Shown here: piece after piece, positions 9,221-20,453 of the stretch
How the letters are laid out: every line of letters begins with the position of its first letter
Position numbering within the stretch: position 1 is the stretch's first letter
DNA from: Poteriospumella lacustris
Lineage: Eukaryota > Sar > Chrysophyceae > Chromulinales > Dinobryaceae
Assembly (NCBI GenBank): GCA_008000375.1
Contig: SMOI01000284.1
Location: 1 to 40,021, forward strand
DNA length: 40,021 nucleotides
Direction: 5' to 3'
Translations under genes and position numbers: made by a program
The notes under the pieces: generated by a model
What the model was told of the DNA's origin: nothing
What the model saw: the letters and a program-made list of their open reading frames with translations, nothing else
Database searches by the model: none

Positions 9221-10432
9221 ATGAGCTCAAGACCCCAGACGACGGGCGGCTATCAATATGACTACTACAATGGACAAGAGGAAGATGCACAATATCAAGT
9301 TGCATATTATGAACCACCAGTGGGACATATTATCGATTCTGATGGCCGTCTGTTGACAGACCCTAGAGGGTTGCTCGATCCTGAAACCCTTCCCGAGGAT
9401 GACATGAACGCATATTTATCCCTGTGGCAGCCACAATTACCAAGTCCTCCCAGAGATTGGAGATGGTCGTCAAAGGTGGTGTGGCCTGACGCCGCTCATG
9501 TGGTTAACTTGACGAGGCTGGATTTCTACGAATTAAGCATTCCCCGTTTGCAGGTCGTCTCAGCAAATATTGAAGAATCGCGACAACTGCGTGCATGTGG
9601 GGACTACTTTCCCGTCTATACATTGTTCTCAGCGAATACATCTGGTCCGCTATCAGTTGACTTGGTTCTAGAGTCAACTGGTCCACCTAGACGATCTAGA
9701 TTTCGCCCAGCCAATAAGCAGAACAATAGAGATACATCGAAATGGGTGGAATTGGGGAGGCTCCCTGTCTTCCATGGCGTTTCTGGTGCTCCAGGAGCGG
9801 TCCAATGCTTTGTAGATTATCAAGACTTTCCTGATCGCTACTTCCTCTCGTTTGGTGAGTATCCCGATGTCGGTTGTCGACGAACGTTTCAATTTGGAGC
9901 CTATGTCGCCACACAGTATTTTATCCTGGAGAAAATGGTGGATCATGAATTGTTGGATAGTGAAGGAGGAAAAGGTTTATCTTGTACTATAGAAGTGGGT
10001 CCGATTTGTTATGCTCGAAAGGACTACAGATTAGTCGGTTCATTTTTCGGGTTCCAAGCGCCGCTGCCAGGAAGTTCCAAGTACACGGTTTATCAAAGGA
10101 AGGATCCTTTTCCTCGAATGATGATATCTATGAGTGTTATTGAGCGTCCGGAGTTATGGCCCGAGCAGTTCTCATTTTATGCCTTCGATATCCCCATTCC
10201 AAATTCGGTTCGCTATTCAGTTCACCACAGCATTCGCTCCATTTTTACGAATACTGCCTCCATTCCTCGCCATCGCTTGACCACGGATGACCCTCGGACG
10301 CCATGGGAATTTCGCATGCATTTATACGTGATGCCTGCTTCGCCTGAAGATGTTACAATCTGTCCCTTCCCCAACGACGATCCCTACGTGCAAATGCGAG
10401 ATCAACTCCGAAGTGAAGGACTCATCTCATAG
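9221..10432 (+). CDS. Conserved-looking protein of unknown function
   Basis: Single exon of 403 residues from the ATG at 9221. The first 30 residues are Tyr/Gln-rich (GGYQYDYYNGQEEDAQYQV) and likely disordered. The rest is rich in aromatic residues and beta-type alternation (for example RYFLSFGEYPDVGCRRTFQF, WPEQFSFYAFDIPIPNS) and looks like one globular, mainly beta domain. No signal peptide or membrane segment is visible. I do not recognise a family. The frame is long, clean and has balanced codon use like its neighbours, which supports a real gene. Confidence 0.72.
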   Translation: MSSRPQTTGGYQYDYYNGQEEDAQYQVAYYEPPVGHIIDSDGRLLTDPRGLLDPETLPEDDMNAYLSLWQPQLPSPPRDWRWSSKVVWPDAAHVVNLTRLDFYELSIPRLQVVSANIEESRQLRACGDYFPVYTLFSANTSGPLSVDLVLESTGPPRRSRFRPANKQNNRDTSKWVELGRLPVFHGVSGAPGAVQCFVDYQDFPDRYFLSFGEYPDVGCRRTFQFGAYVATQYFILEKMVDHELLDSEGGKGLSCTIEVGPICYARKDYRLVGSFFGFQAPLPGSSKYTVYQRKDPFPRMMISMSVIERPELWPEQFSFYAFDIPIPNSVRYSVHHSIRSIFTNTASIPRHRLTTDDPRTPWEFRMHLYVMPASPEDVTICPFPNDDPYVQMRDQLRSEGLIS

Positions 10433-10839
10433 ACAGTGCAGTCTTTTCCCCGATGCGTCACAAAGAGTCCACTGTATGATTGGTTTGGTCATTGTTCTCT
10501 TCGCAGCCAATACCGCTTGTGAGCACGACGTTACTCCTGACCAAAGTTTACAAAGAGAAGTCACCATAAACAATACCGTCCAATTGTACAACCGTTGTAA
10601 ATAATCATGCATGGTTATTGTATTCTCTATAACATATTGTGTACATGATTTTCCTGCGTTTGGCAAGATCCAAGCGGCCAACAATTTCTTCTCTGATTTT
10701 GGTATTTACCGATCGCCCGCAGTTTTCTACGATCACGAAAGCTTATATTTTTTCAAGTAAAGGGTTCCACAGATCTATTGATATCCGCTCAAGTGGTTCG
10801 TGTTTCTGTTGTGGTGCAGAAAGTTGTCAAAATAGAAGC
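10433..10839. other. Intergenic region and 5' leader of the TBC gene
   Basis: 407 bp. The TBC reading frame stays open upstream to an ATG at 10645, but that extension (many Cys, Ser and basic residues) shows no domain, so the start at 10840 is preferred. Otherwise nothing was seen. Confidence 0.35.
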
Positions 10840-12267
10840 ATGAGTTCCTCGAGCAACGGCATTGAGACTGCTGGTGGGCCGCCCAATACACTGCTTTTTT
10901 TCAATCGACTGAAGGAAAGAGTTGATGGGACGCCTACTAACCGTCCTGTCCCTGGAAAAGTTGTCAGCAGAAGTGCGCTTCCTCACGATCCTTTTGCTCC
11001 CCCGCCTCAAGCGCCGTTGTCTTCAACAACACCGACAATGTTGGCCCCCTCTGTTAGCCAGAGTCTCGCAAGTGCATCTGTACCAACGCCCAGGAAAGTG
11101 TCTTCGCCTTCAGATGTGGTTACGTCACCGGGACCGAAGAGCGCTTCTGCCCGTCCGACCGACAGAAGAAATGCCCCGTATCGAATTACGCAGTTTGAGA
11201 GCATTTTGAATGCGGACGTTGTGGATTTGTCAGCTTTGCGCAAATTATGCTGGAACGGCATTCCTCATCAGTATCGCCCACTAGCTTGGCCGCTGCTTTT
11301 GGGATATCATCCGTCGCGCAAGGAAAGGAGGGAAGACACTGTTCGCAGGAAGCGACAGGAGTATCAAGATTTCATTCCTCTGCACTACGATTTGAATCAT
11401 CCCAGCAATTTTCCTGATTCTGAAGCGGAGCAAACGTCCTTCGAAGGGAAAACGTGGCGTCAAATCGCTGTTGATTTGCCGAGAACGTGCCCCGATCAGC
11501 CCTTTTTCCATCAACAGCCGGTTCGAAAAGCGTTGGAACGTATATTGTACATTTGGAGCGTGCGGCATCCCGCATCTGGATATGTGCAAGGGATGAATGA
11601 CTTGCTGACCCCCATCATTTTGACTTGTTGTCAAGCATTTGTTGATGAACCAACACGTTGCGACACTGTTTCGCTCGGCGCGTCGACGATGGTAACGTTC
11701 CCTCCCGCCTTCTCAAACAGCGTCCATATTTGCTGACACGTGTTGTGATATATGTAGAGCGTAATTGAGGCAGACTCATATTGGTGCTTCAGCAATCTGA
11801 TGGACAACATCCAAGATCATTACACAGTATCTCAGCCTGGCTTGCAGCGGATGATTTCTCGATTGGAGGATCTTATCATTCGGACGGAGAAAGACCTCCA
11901 CGACCACTTGATTTCGGAAGAAATCATGTATGTGCAGTTTTCGTTCCGATGGATGAATTGCATTTTAATTCGGGAAGTCCCATTGCATTGCGTTTTCCGT
12001 TTGTGGGACACGTACTTTTCTGAAGAACGAGGGGGCTTTGAGAATTTCCATGTCTACGTCTGCGTGGCCTTCCTGAAGACGTTCAAGGATCGCTTGATGA
12101 ACATGAATTTTCAAGAATTGATCACGTTTTTGCAAGCGCTTCCAACCGAAGATTGGGAAGAAGACGATGTAGAGCCGCTGTTGTCTCAAGCATTTATCCT
12201 TTCGACCTTATTTGAGAACGCGCCCAGTCATTTGCAGAATATAGTTGGAACAACGTCCTTTGGCTAA
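10840..12267 (+). CDS. TBC-domain Rab GTPase-activating protein (TBC1D22/Gyp1 type)
   Basis: Exons 10840-11691 and 11758-12267, a 66-bp GT-AG intron (11692-11757), 453 residues. The first 130 residues are Ser/Pro-rich and disordered. The TBC domain follows, with both catalytic fingers: the IxxDxxR motif as IAVDLPRT (Arg at residue 215) and the YxQ motif as GYVQGMND (Gln at 250). Later blocks match TBC1D22/Gyp1 closely: EADSYWCFSNLMDNIQDHYT, QFSFRWMNCILIREVPL, RLWDTYFSE and FHVYVCVAFL. By family knowledge it should accelerate GTP hydrolysis on a Rab (Rab1/Rab33-like for this subgroup) at the Golgi/secretory pathway. Both fingers are present, so it should be active. The start is the ATG of MSSSSNG; an in-frame ATG lies 195 nt upstream. 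Confidence 0.9.
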
Positions 12268-12626
12268 CCTCGCATCCTGGGTCAACCGTAGAATGTAATC
12301 AGCAGCGTTTTTATTGAGCCCCGCTTCAATCCACACGTGATACCGATTCAATTTTGTTGCATTGGAATTGGTTGGGTTTGGAATTGCAGTGCGATTCGTT
12401 GAGTTTCGTTTCAACGCAATTTCAAAGAGGTCGTCCCTCAACGTGTCGAAGTACAAGGCACTTTGGTAGTGCGGTTGTGGCGCCATCTGTTTCTCGATCT
12501 TTCATACGTGTTGTCTCTCCAAGACTGTCTGTCTTTGTACTTATGGGTTTGTTTTCGTGGCGATCGTATAAGACAATAAATAATGCATACTATAGGGTAA
12601 CCTATCCGAGGGCAAGCGATGGATGT
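12268..12626. other. Convergent intergenic region (3' UTRs)
   Basis: 359 bp between the stop codons of the TBC gene (plus) and beta-tubulin (minus). It should hold both 3' ends; aataaataatgcat lies near 12576. No other gene is supported. Confidence 0.45.
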
Positions 12627-14793
<2,167 letters not shown>

Positions 14794-16545
14794 TCATGGC
14801 TTCTCATTTAACGTGGTAAGCAGTGACTTTGCATCCGCATCACCTTCATCAGCCGCCAGTTGAAGCCACTTCAACGCCTCTGAAAGTTTTTCTTGGGATA
14901 CTCCATGACGCTCAGTGACGTCGCCGCCCGCATCTGCCTCTTCAGGATTCAACAAAATACATGCCAAGTTATACATCGCATCCGTGTCTCCCAAATTGGC
15001 AGCCCTGCGAAAGTTCTCAAGAGCCAATGAAATGTCCTCATCGACTCCATCTCCTCGCAAATAGGCCAACCCCAGATTGTAAATTGCATCCACATCATCG
15101 CCAACCGCTGCTTCCATGAAATGAGCAACGGCCGCCGTCTCAGATTGACCCAAATAAGTACTGCCTTTCATTTGTAGATATCCCAGCATGTAGTTCGCTG
15201 CTGAAGAGCCCTTGGACGCAGCGAGTTGAAAGTCCTCGCATATGCGCTTGTCATTCACTGACCCACCATCTGAGTTGTGATATTCGTACAAAGCCGCCCA
15301 ATAATGAGCTTCACTACCTGAGGACAAGTAATTCCGCGCCAGAGTAAAATATTTGGAGGCAATTTTATCATCCCTATCGCAATGCTTTCCTTCGCGGTAT
15401 AGGCTTGCGATACAAAATGCAGCTTCAGAATCTTGCGAGTCAACAGCTTTTTGATAAAAGTCAATGGCCTGCTGACAATCATAGATATCCGGTCCTCCCT
15501 CCAAATGGCACCGCGCCATTCCCTTCCATATTTTATTTTGAGCTGCTTGGTCGGAGAGGTATGCGCCTTCGCGTCTCTCTCTTAAGTCCGTCGCCTTCTG
15601 AAACAGTTCGAGAGCTGAGGCGATATTCTTTTCCACGTGGACTCCATCCAAGTACATGAACGCCAACAAAACTGCAGCTTTGCTCTTTTCATCAAAAAAT
15701 ATTGTACCACGCATCGTCGTTGGATCTACAACTGATGCTGAGCATGTTTGATCAACAGCGCGCTGCAGAAGAGAAACTGCTTCACTCTTGTCGCAGTCAC
15801 TAGTCTCGAGCATATGAGTTGCGAGACTCAACATCGCCCGCTCGCTTCCAAAAGAAGTCTCCATGCGAAGATATTCCAAAAATCGTTGGTCACCAAGCGA
15901 CTCGTGATGCCAACGCATGGCTTCTATTGCGAGTGGTAGTCCACTTCTTGCAGCACGTTCATAATACTCTATCATCTTCGTTTGCCGCTCTTCTCTTCGA
16001 CCCATGCCGCTGCTGAAACACAACCCCGCTTTATAGCACGATTTGAATAACCCCAATTCATCTGCTGCTTCAATGTAAAAAGAATGACCCTTCTTTTTGT
16101 TTCTCGCTACACCACATATGCCTTGAAAGTAAATGTTGCCCAACATATCCACTGAAGGTGCGTAGCGCAATTTGGCCGATCGTTCAAAATAGGAAAGCGC
16201 TTTTCCATTATCCACAACAGTAGAAAGGCCGTTCATATGGAACATTCCAAGGAGATAAGTCACGCAATCGGCGTTGGGAACGGTAGCTTTAATGTCATCA
16301 GAAGGTGAAGAATCGTCCGTCTCTTCCAAAGTACGCAACAAAGCCCATGCCTTCTCTGCAACTGAAAACAACCGAAAAGGATTGGGAGCAACAATGCGAT
16401 CAATGCCCGTATGATAAATCACTGAAAGAAACGGCGAGCTTTCGATCACACCGTGCTCCCATGCGTCTTCAAGTCGCGTGAAGCCGGTCACATCACCATT
16501 CAAGGCACTGAGAAACCATTGTTCGCAATCACCGAAAGTAGCCAT
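14794..16545 (-). CDS. Sel1-like repeat (SLR) protein
   Basis: Single exon of 583 residues from the ATG at 16545. About ten Sel1-like repeats run through most of the chain, each a helix pair of 35-40 residues. Clear ones are YLLGMFHMNG...ALSYFERSAK, MLGNIYFQGI...YIEAADELG, YNLGLAYLRGDGVDEDISLA, NFRRAANLGDTDAMYNLACI and ALKWLQLAADEGDADAKSLL. Sel1 repeats form curved scaffolds that hold protein complexes, for example in ER-associated degradation (SEL1L/Hrd3). No signal peptide, membrane helix or fused enzyme domain is seen, so it is not a SEL1L orthologue in the strict sense and probably acts as a soluble adaptor. Partner unknown. Divergent from the 5S gene and the phosphatase-like gene. Confidence 0.88.
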   Translation of the reverse strand: MATFGDCEQWFLSALNGDVTGFTRLEDAWEHGVIESSPFLSVIYHTGIDRIVAPNPFRLFSVAEKAWALLRTLEETDDSSPSDDIKATVPNADCVTYLLGMFHMNGLSTVVDNGKALSYFERSAKLRYAPSVDMLGNIYFQGICGVARNKKKGHSFYIEAADELGLFKSCYKAGLCFSSGMGRREERQTKMIEYYERAARSGLPLAIEAMRWHHESLGDQRFLEYLRMETSFGSERAMLSLATHMLETSDCDKSEAVSLLQRAVDQTCSASVVDPTTMRGTIFFDEKSKAAVLLAFMYLDGVHVEKNIASALELFQKATDLRERREGAYLSDQAAQNKIWKGMARCHLEGGPDIYDCQQAIDFYQKAVDSQDSEAAFCIASLYREGKHCDRDDKIASKYFTLARNYLSSGSEAHYWAALYEYHNSDGGSVNDKRICEDFQLAASKGSSAANYMLGYLQMKGSTYLGQSETAAVAHFMEAAVGDDVDAIYNLGLAYLRGDGVDEDISLALENFRRAANLGDTDAMYNLACILLNPEEADAGGDVTERHGVSQEKLSEALKWLQLAADEGDADAKSLLTTLNEKP

Positions 16546-16706
16546 TCCCCGTCACAATTTATTGGATGTGGTATTTCTGCAAAAGTTTATGATTTGTTGT
16601 TATAAAAATGAGTGTCCTCCAGTCTTCCATGGTGGGAGAAATCGGAAATCGGAGATACGATACACATCGGAAGTACATTTATATTGAAAAACCACTCCGA
16701 ACTAAC
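16546..16706. other. Upstream region of the Sel1 gene and 5S rRNA
   Basis: A 161-bp AT-rich gap between the Sel1 gene start (minus) and the 5S rRNA (plus). It should hold the Sel1 promoter. No gene was seen. Confidence 0.35.
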
Positions 16707-16824
16707 ATGATCGTTCATACTAACACTACTATACCCTAACCCGTCAGATCTAGGAAGTCAAGCGTGTTCAGGCTGGGCCAGTAGTACGGTGGGTGACCAC
16801 GTGCGAAGCCCCAGTGACGATCGT
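16707..16824 (+). rRNA. 5S ribosomal RNA
   Basis: A 118-nt stretch folds as eukaryotic 5S rRNA. Helix I pairs 16707-16715 (ATGATCGTT) with 16816-16824 (GACGATCGT) over 9 bp with two G-T pairs. Helix II pairs CTAACAC with GTGTTCAG (one bulge). Helix III closes CCTA with TAGG around the conserved CCCGTCAGATCT loop, followed by GGAAGTCAAGC. Helix IV is formed by GTGGGTGACCAC. The primary sequence CATACTA, GTCAGATC, AAGTCAAGC, GTAGTACGGTGGGTGACCAC matches the 5S consensus and includes the internal Pol III control region. It ends at a T-run terminator. It stands alone, not in a tandem array within this window. A pseudogene is unlikely because all helices pair. Confidence 0.92.
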
Positions 16825-16828
16825 TTTT
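16824..16828 (+). terminator. Pol III T-run terminator of the 5S gene
   Basis: Five T residues directly follow helix I of the 5S rRNA (cgTTTTTat), the standard stop signal for RNA polymerase III. Confidence 0.75.
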
Positions 16829-16928
16829 ATTGTTTGTTATTCTTTTTTTGCTACTGTTCGTCATCTTTCATGCCCACTCAAGCCACAACAAACAGTTTCT
16901 CATAACTTTTCCAAGGCTTTGTCTCAGA

Positions 16929-18184
16929 ATGCTCGGAGTCGTCGTCTTGGCTTCCTTACTGGCTGTTGTAGCTGGTGGTTCTTTCAATGATAACTCGCTT
17001 TCCAAATACAATGTATTTGTGAAGACTCCACAAAATGCCGGAGAAATCCAAACTGGTGGCCGATTGATCGAAAGACATGTTTCGTATTTACAGGAAGCTG
17101 GTTTTCAGGGATTGTTGTCGGTTGTGTATTTTCCTACTAACGACACCGTGTACAACGGCGTTCCTGGAGATTTCCCTTCGTCCGATTACGAGATGGCCCT
17201 TGCTGCCAATCTTGGAGTCACCGGAAAATACGTTGTCGCGAATTTTTCTGTTGAGTCTGCCAAAGAAATTTCAGCTGTAATGGATTCTTTGCCGCGTCCG
17301 CTCTATGTCCACTGCCATGTAAGTTTGATTGCACAACCTTACCTATATCTTTGTGACTCATAATTACGTTCGCCTCACGTTGTACTTAGGTCGGATACAT
17401 GGCGAATTTATTCACGCAGCTACATTTGTATCTGAAGGGTGCGATTCTTTCGTCGGATATTTACCCAAACAGCTTGGCCATGGGCTACGATTATCAAAAC
17501 AACACTGACGTTGTGAACTTGATCAACGCTATCGCAGGAAGACAAGACACCACGCATCCTGAGCAAATTGAGCAAAATTTGGCTTCTGGAGAAACGTCTT
17601 ACAAATCATACTACTGGAGTCATCGTTTGGGCAACAATGATCTGTGGTACAATGCTGGACAAATTTTGGACACTCATGTTGCAGCCATCGCCTCAGCTGG
17701 CTACACAACAGTTGTTTCTTTCCGAGCTGACCAAGAAGCTACTGCTCGCCTTTCCACGGAGCCTCAAACAGGCCCTGTTCCAAACCACGAATTCTCGGAT
17801 GAGAAGGGCTTGTACTCTGTTGCGTTCGAATCTTCAGCATTTACTGCCGCTGGTATCGAGTACGTTCACCTTCCCTTGGCAAGTGACGACAGTTCCACTT
17901 GGACCCAACAAACATTTGATTTGTATTCCCCTCAACTGGAAAAAATTGAAGCGAAGACGAAGGATCTGATTTCTTCCAGTGGAAAGGGGGCGATTTTGGT
18001 GCACTGTGCAAGTGGCTACAGATCTGCTGCTTTTATGCTGACCTATCTCGCAAAGAAAGAAAATCTTTGCTCCGACTGGGTGTATCTGAAAGCTCGCCAA
18101 ATTGGCTTCAACTACCATAGCAGTAATCCAACTGGAAAGGATGTTGAGATTCTGAATTTTGCTTTTGATATCTTGGGCTGTTAA
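16929..18184 (+). CDS. Secreted protein with two phosphatase-like (CX4R loop) domains
   Basis: Exons 16929-17318 and 17390-18184, 71-bp GT-AG intron (17319-17389), 394 residues. The start is the ATG of MLGVVVLASLLAVVAGG, a signal peptide; the open frame upstream overlaps the 5S terminator area. Two similar domains follow. Domain 1 has GGRLIERHVSYLQEAGFQGL and ends in YVHCHVGYM (Cys129); domain 2 has GQILDTHVAAIASAGYTTVV and ends in LVHCASGYRSAAFM (Cys336, Arg341). The HC-xx-G-x-RS loop resembles the DUF442/beta-lactamase-hydrolase-associated phosphatase-like domain and rhodanese-type loops (C-x4-R). Domain 1 has Met134 at the Arg position and is probably inactive; domain 2 is complete. It may be a secreted or endomembrane phosphatase or sulfurtransferase; the substrate is unknown. 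Confidence 0.75.
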
Positions 18185-18539
18185 GCGATTTTAGTTGGGA
18201 GTTTGTTTTTTCTTTTGTGCTATTCATTCTTTTCAAATCCAAAAATGTGCAATTAGTTTTAGTTTGGTATTTGATTTTTAGTGTAAGTGTTCCTCCATGT
18301 GACATTGTGCGCAAACATTTTGCACAGTTTTCACAACATGGCACTTCAATTTTATTCGTTGACTACAAAGCCGTTTGGTGGTGTGTGTTAAAAGAGGAAA
18401 CAGATACGCTTGACATGTGTTGTCAATCGGAATCCAAAAGATTGGGATAGAAATTGTATGAACAAAATGTTAAAATCAAAAGTTGAGTCTTCGCATTTCA
18501 TCATGAGATAGCGAAATCGGCAAAATCAGTGAGGTCGGT
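18185..18539. other. Convergent intergenic region
   Basis: 355 AT-rich bp between the stop codons of the phosphatase-like gene (plus) and the KH gene (minus), presumably their 3' UTRs. Nothing else was seen. Confidence 0.4.
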
Positions 18540-18917
18540 CTAGTTTTGTTGCGAAAAACAGTTTGCCACAATCTCCTCTATTTTCTGCCTTGCACATTCA
18601 ACATTCATGTGGTGATGTCCTTTGAGAACTATTGACCTCAATTGGATCCCCTTCTCGCATCGACAATGACATGAAATGTGACATCGCACAGAAAACCGAC
18701 TTTGGATCTCCAGGATTGTTTGATTTCCGAGCCCAACGATGAAGCGCATTGACCCATCGGGAACAGAAATTTCCATTTGACTTTCTTCTTCAACCATCAT
18801 CGGTACCGTACAAGTCGAATCTAAGGAGGCGGGCATCTCATCAGAGGAGGCAGACGATGAATGACTCGAACAGATTTGACATGACAAGTTGCTTTGAGCG
18901 TCCTGATCATCCAGCAT
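18540..18917 (-). CDS. Small KH-domain RNA-binding protein
   Basis: 125 residues from the ATG at 18917. The first 45 residues are acidic and Ser/Cys-rich. Residues 48-121 fit one KH domain: MRFIVGLGNQTILEIQSRF (beta1, helix, loop, helix), then CHISCHC, then a basic variable loop, RSIVLKGHHHMNV and the final helix ECARQKIEEIVANC. The GxxG loop that binds nucleic acid is GLGN, with the last Gly replaced by Asn, so binding may be altered. An upstream exon is possible because an acceptor-like tttgcag lies just before the ATG. The family call is from hydrophobic pattern and motif order only. Confidence 0.55.
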   Translation of the reverse strand: MLDDQDAQSNLSCQICSSHSSSASSDEMPASLDSTCTVPMMVEEESQMEISVPDGSMRFIVGLGNQTILEIQSRFSVRCHISCHCRCEKGIQLRSIVLKGHHHMNVECARQKIEEIVANCFSQQN

Positions 18918-19327
18918 CGTTCTGCAAACTGGCCATAAACGTGCGCCGAATCTATACTACAAGTTTCTCTTCTGCAACTCTGATAAACCGCATCGAATCA
19001 TGTCGAATCACAATGAATCGCATCGAATAAGTCACAAGTGGAATGGATGCAAGAACATCGTCAACGCCGTCTCTCCTCTTGTACTTCATATTCTACTATT
19101 GCTTGCGTAAGTACCTACTATACCATTATTTTTATGTACAGGAATAGTTAGCAATATTTAGACCACTTCGACATTTTACATCTTAATGTGACTCCTTTTG
19201 ATCGTTCGACCAACAAACAGCGCGACAGAAGAAGCGACCTTGTTGCCTTGATCCGGGGATACCAATCTCCTCAATTACAAGAATATTTGATCGTTGTATT
19301 CTATGGAGCATCTGTTTGCCTTCCACG
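18918..19327. other. Divergent intergenic region
   Basis: 410 bp between the KH gene and the R3HCC1-like gene. A short AT-rich repeat of cgaatcatgtcgaatcacaatgaatcgcatcgaat-like units occurs at 18990-19030. An open frame at 19188-19508 has no domain and overlaps the next gene in another frame. Confidence 0.35.
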
Positions 19328-20365
19328 ATGGAACAACGATTCTATGAAATTCAGCAACCGAACGATGAATCGACAACCGAAACTCAGCGAGAAGTCCCGT
19401 CCCTCAACAATCGTCAATGGCGCCAGCCCAAAGGAGGAGACAAGAAACCTTCGCACTTCATTCGAAACTCTAACAGTTCTGGGCGTGATAATTCAACTGC
19501 CATTTTGAAGACTGATCAACATGAATCCTGGAAACGTCAACCGAAAAGCAGTAATGCGCATTCAACTCGTCTAGAACCAACTGAGCCTGTTAAAGGTTCA
19601 GAGTCTTCAGTTCCTCTCAAAAATTACCCTTCAAACTCAGTTCTTAAGGGCAATGCTGAAGATCGGGCCGCAGTTAATACGTCGTTCGATGCTGTCAGGG
19701 ACGAGATTGACGACCAGCGGTTAATGCGCCGGACTTTATTGCTTCAAGACATTTCGGCGGACACAACGGAGGACTTGCGAAGAGAAATCACTCAACCATA
19801 TCTTTCGTTACTGCATGGAGGTGGTGGGGTGCTGGCTAGATGGCTTGATGCTACGACATGTTGCATAGTATTTTCAACGGAAGCCTTATGTCAGAGGGGA
19901 ATCGACAGAGCTGCTAGAAAGTCAGCACTAATGCAACCAAAATTACTGCTTAATGTTGAATCTATGCAAACGCCTGAGATTTTTAGAGGTACGAATATTA
20001 TCTGATCAGCACAGTGATTGAAAATTTGCTCACGAGAGTTTTTTATGCCCACTATAGAATTGCGTGACATGTTCAATAATATTCCTGCTGCGCAAAGGGA
20101 TGTCCGGGTTGCCAACCGAATGATAACTGCCGCATTGGGGATTAAAATGCCTCGTACTCAGCGCCCCGCTGATAATAGACAAAACAGCTCCGTTGGAGCT
20201 TATTCTGTTGCTGGTTCAGCGGAAAATCGCGCGACGTCGCCCACACAACAACGAGAACAAGTATTGTCTTCGGCGAAAGCACCAATTGGCCCAACCCCTT
20301 CTGTAGCCAATAGTTCGGTTTTCAAAATTGTTCCGCCGACAGAGGCGACCAACGGCACTTCGTAA
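19328..20365 (+). CDS. R3HCC1-like protein with RRM-like domain
   Basis: Exons 19328-19988 and 20058-20365 with a 69-bp GT-AG intron (19989-20057) that splits a Glu codon; 322 residues. Joining the exons keeps the frame and fuses two halves of one domain. Residues 1-120 are polar and disordered. Then comes an RRM-like fold: LLLQDISADTTEDLRREI, with GVLARWLDATTCCIVFST and later LRDMFNNI, ending in VRVANRMITAALGIKMPR. The WxDxTxxxxxF strand and the terminal VAxRMIxxALG helix resemble the C-terminal region of R3HCC1/R3HCC1L proteins. No R3H domain is present. The C-terminal 70 residues are Ser/Thr/Pro-rich. It likely binds RNA or is an RNA-associated adaptor; this is family inference. Confidence 0.7.
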
Positions 20366-20453
20366 CAATACATCCTATCTAAACATAGTAGAAAATGTTT
20401 GTGAAAGTCGTTTTCTTATACTGATTGTACTCTACTATGCCCCAAAACCGATT

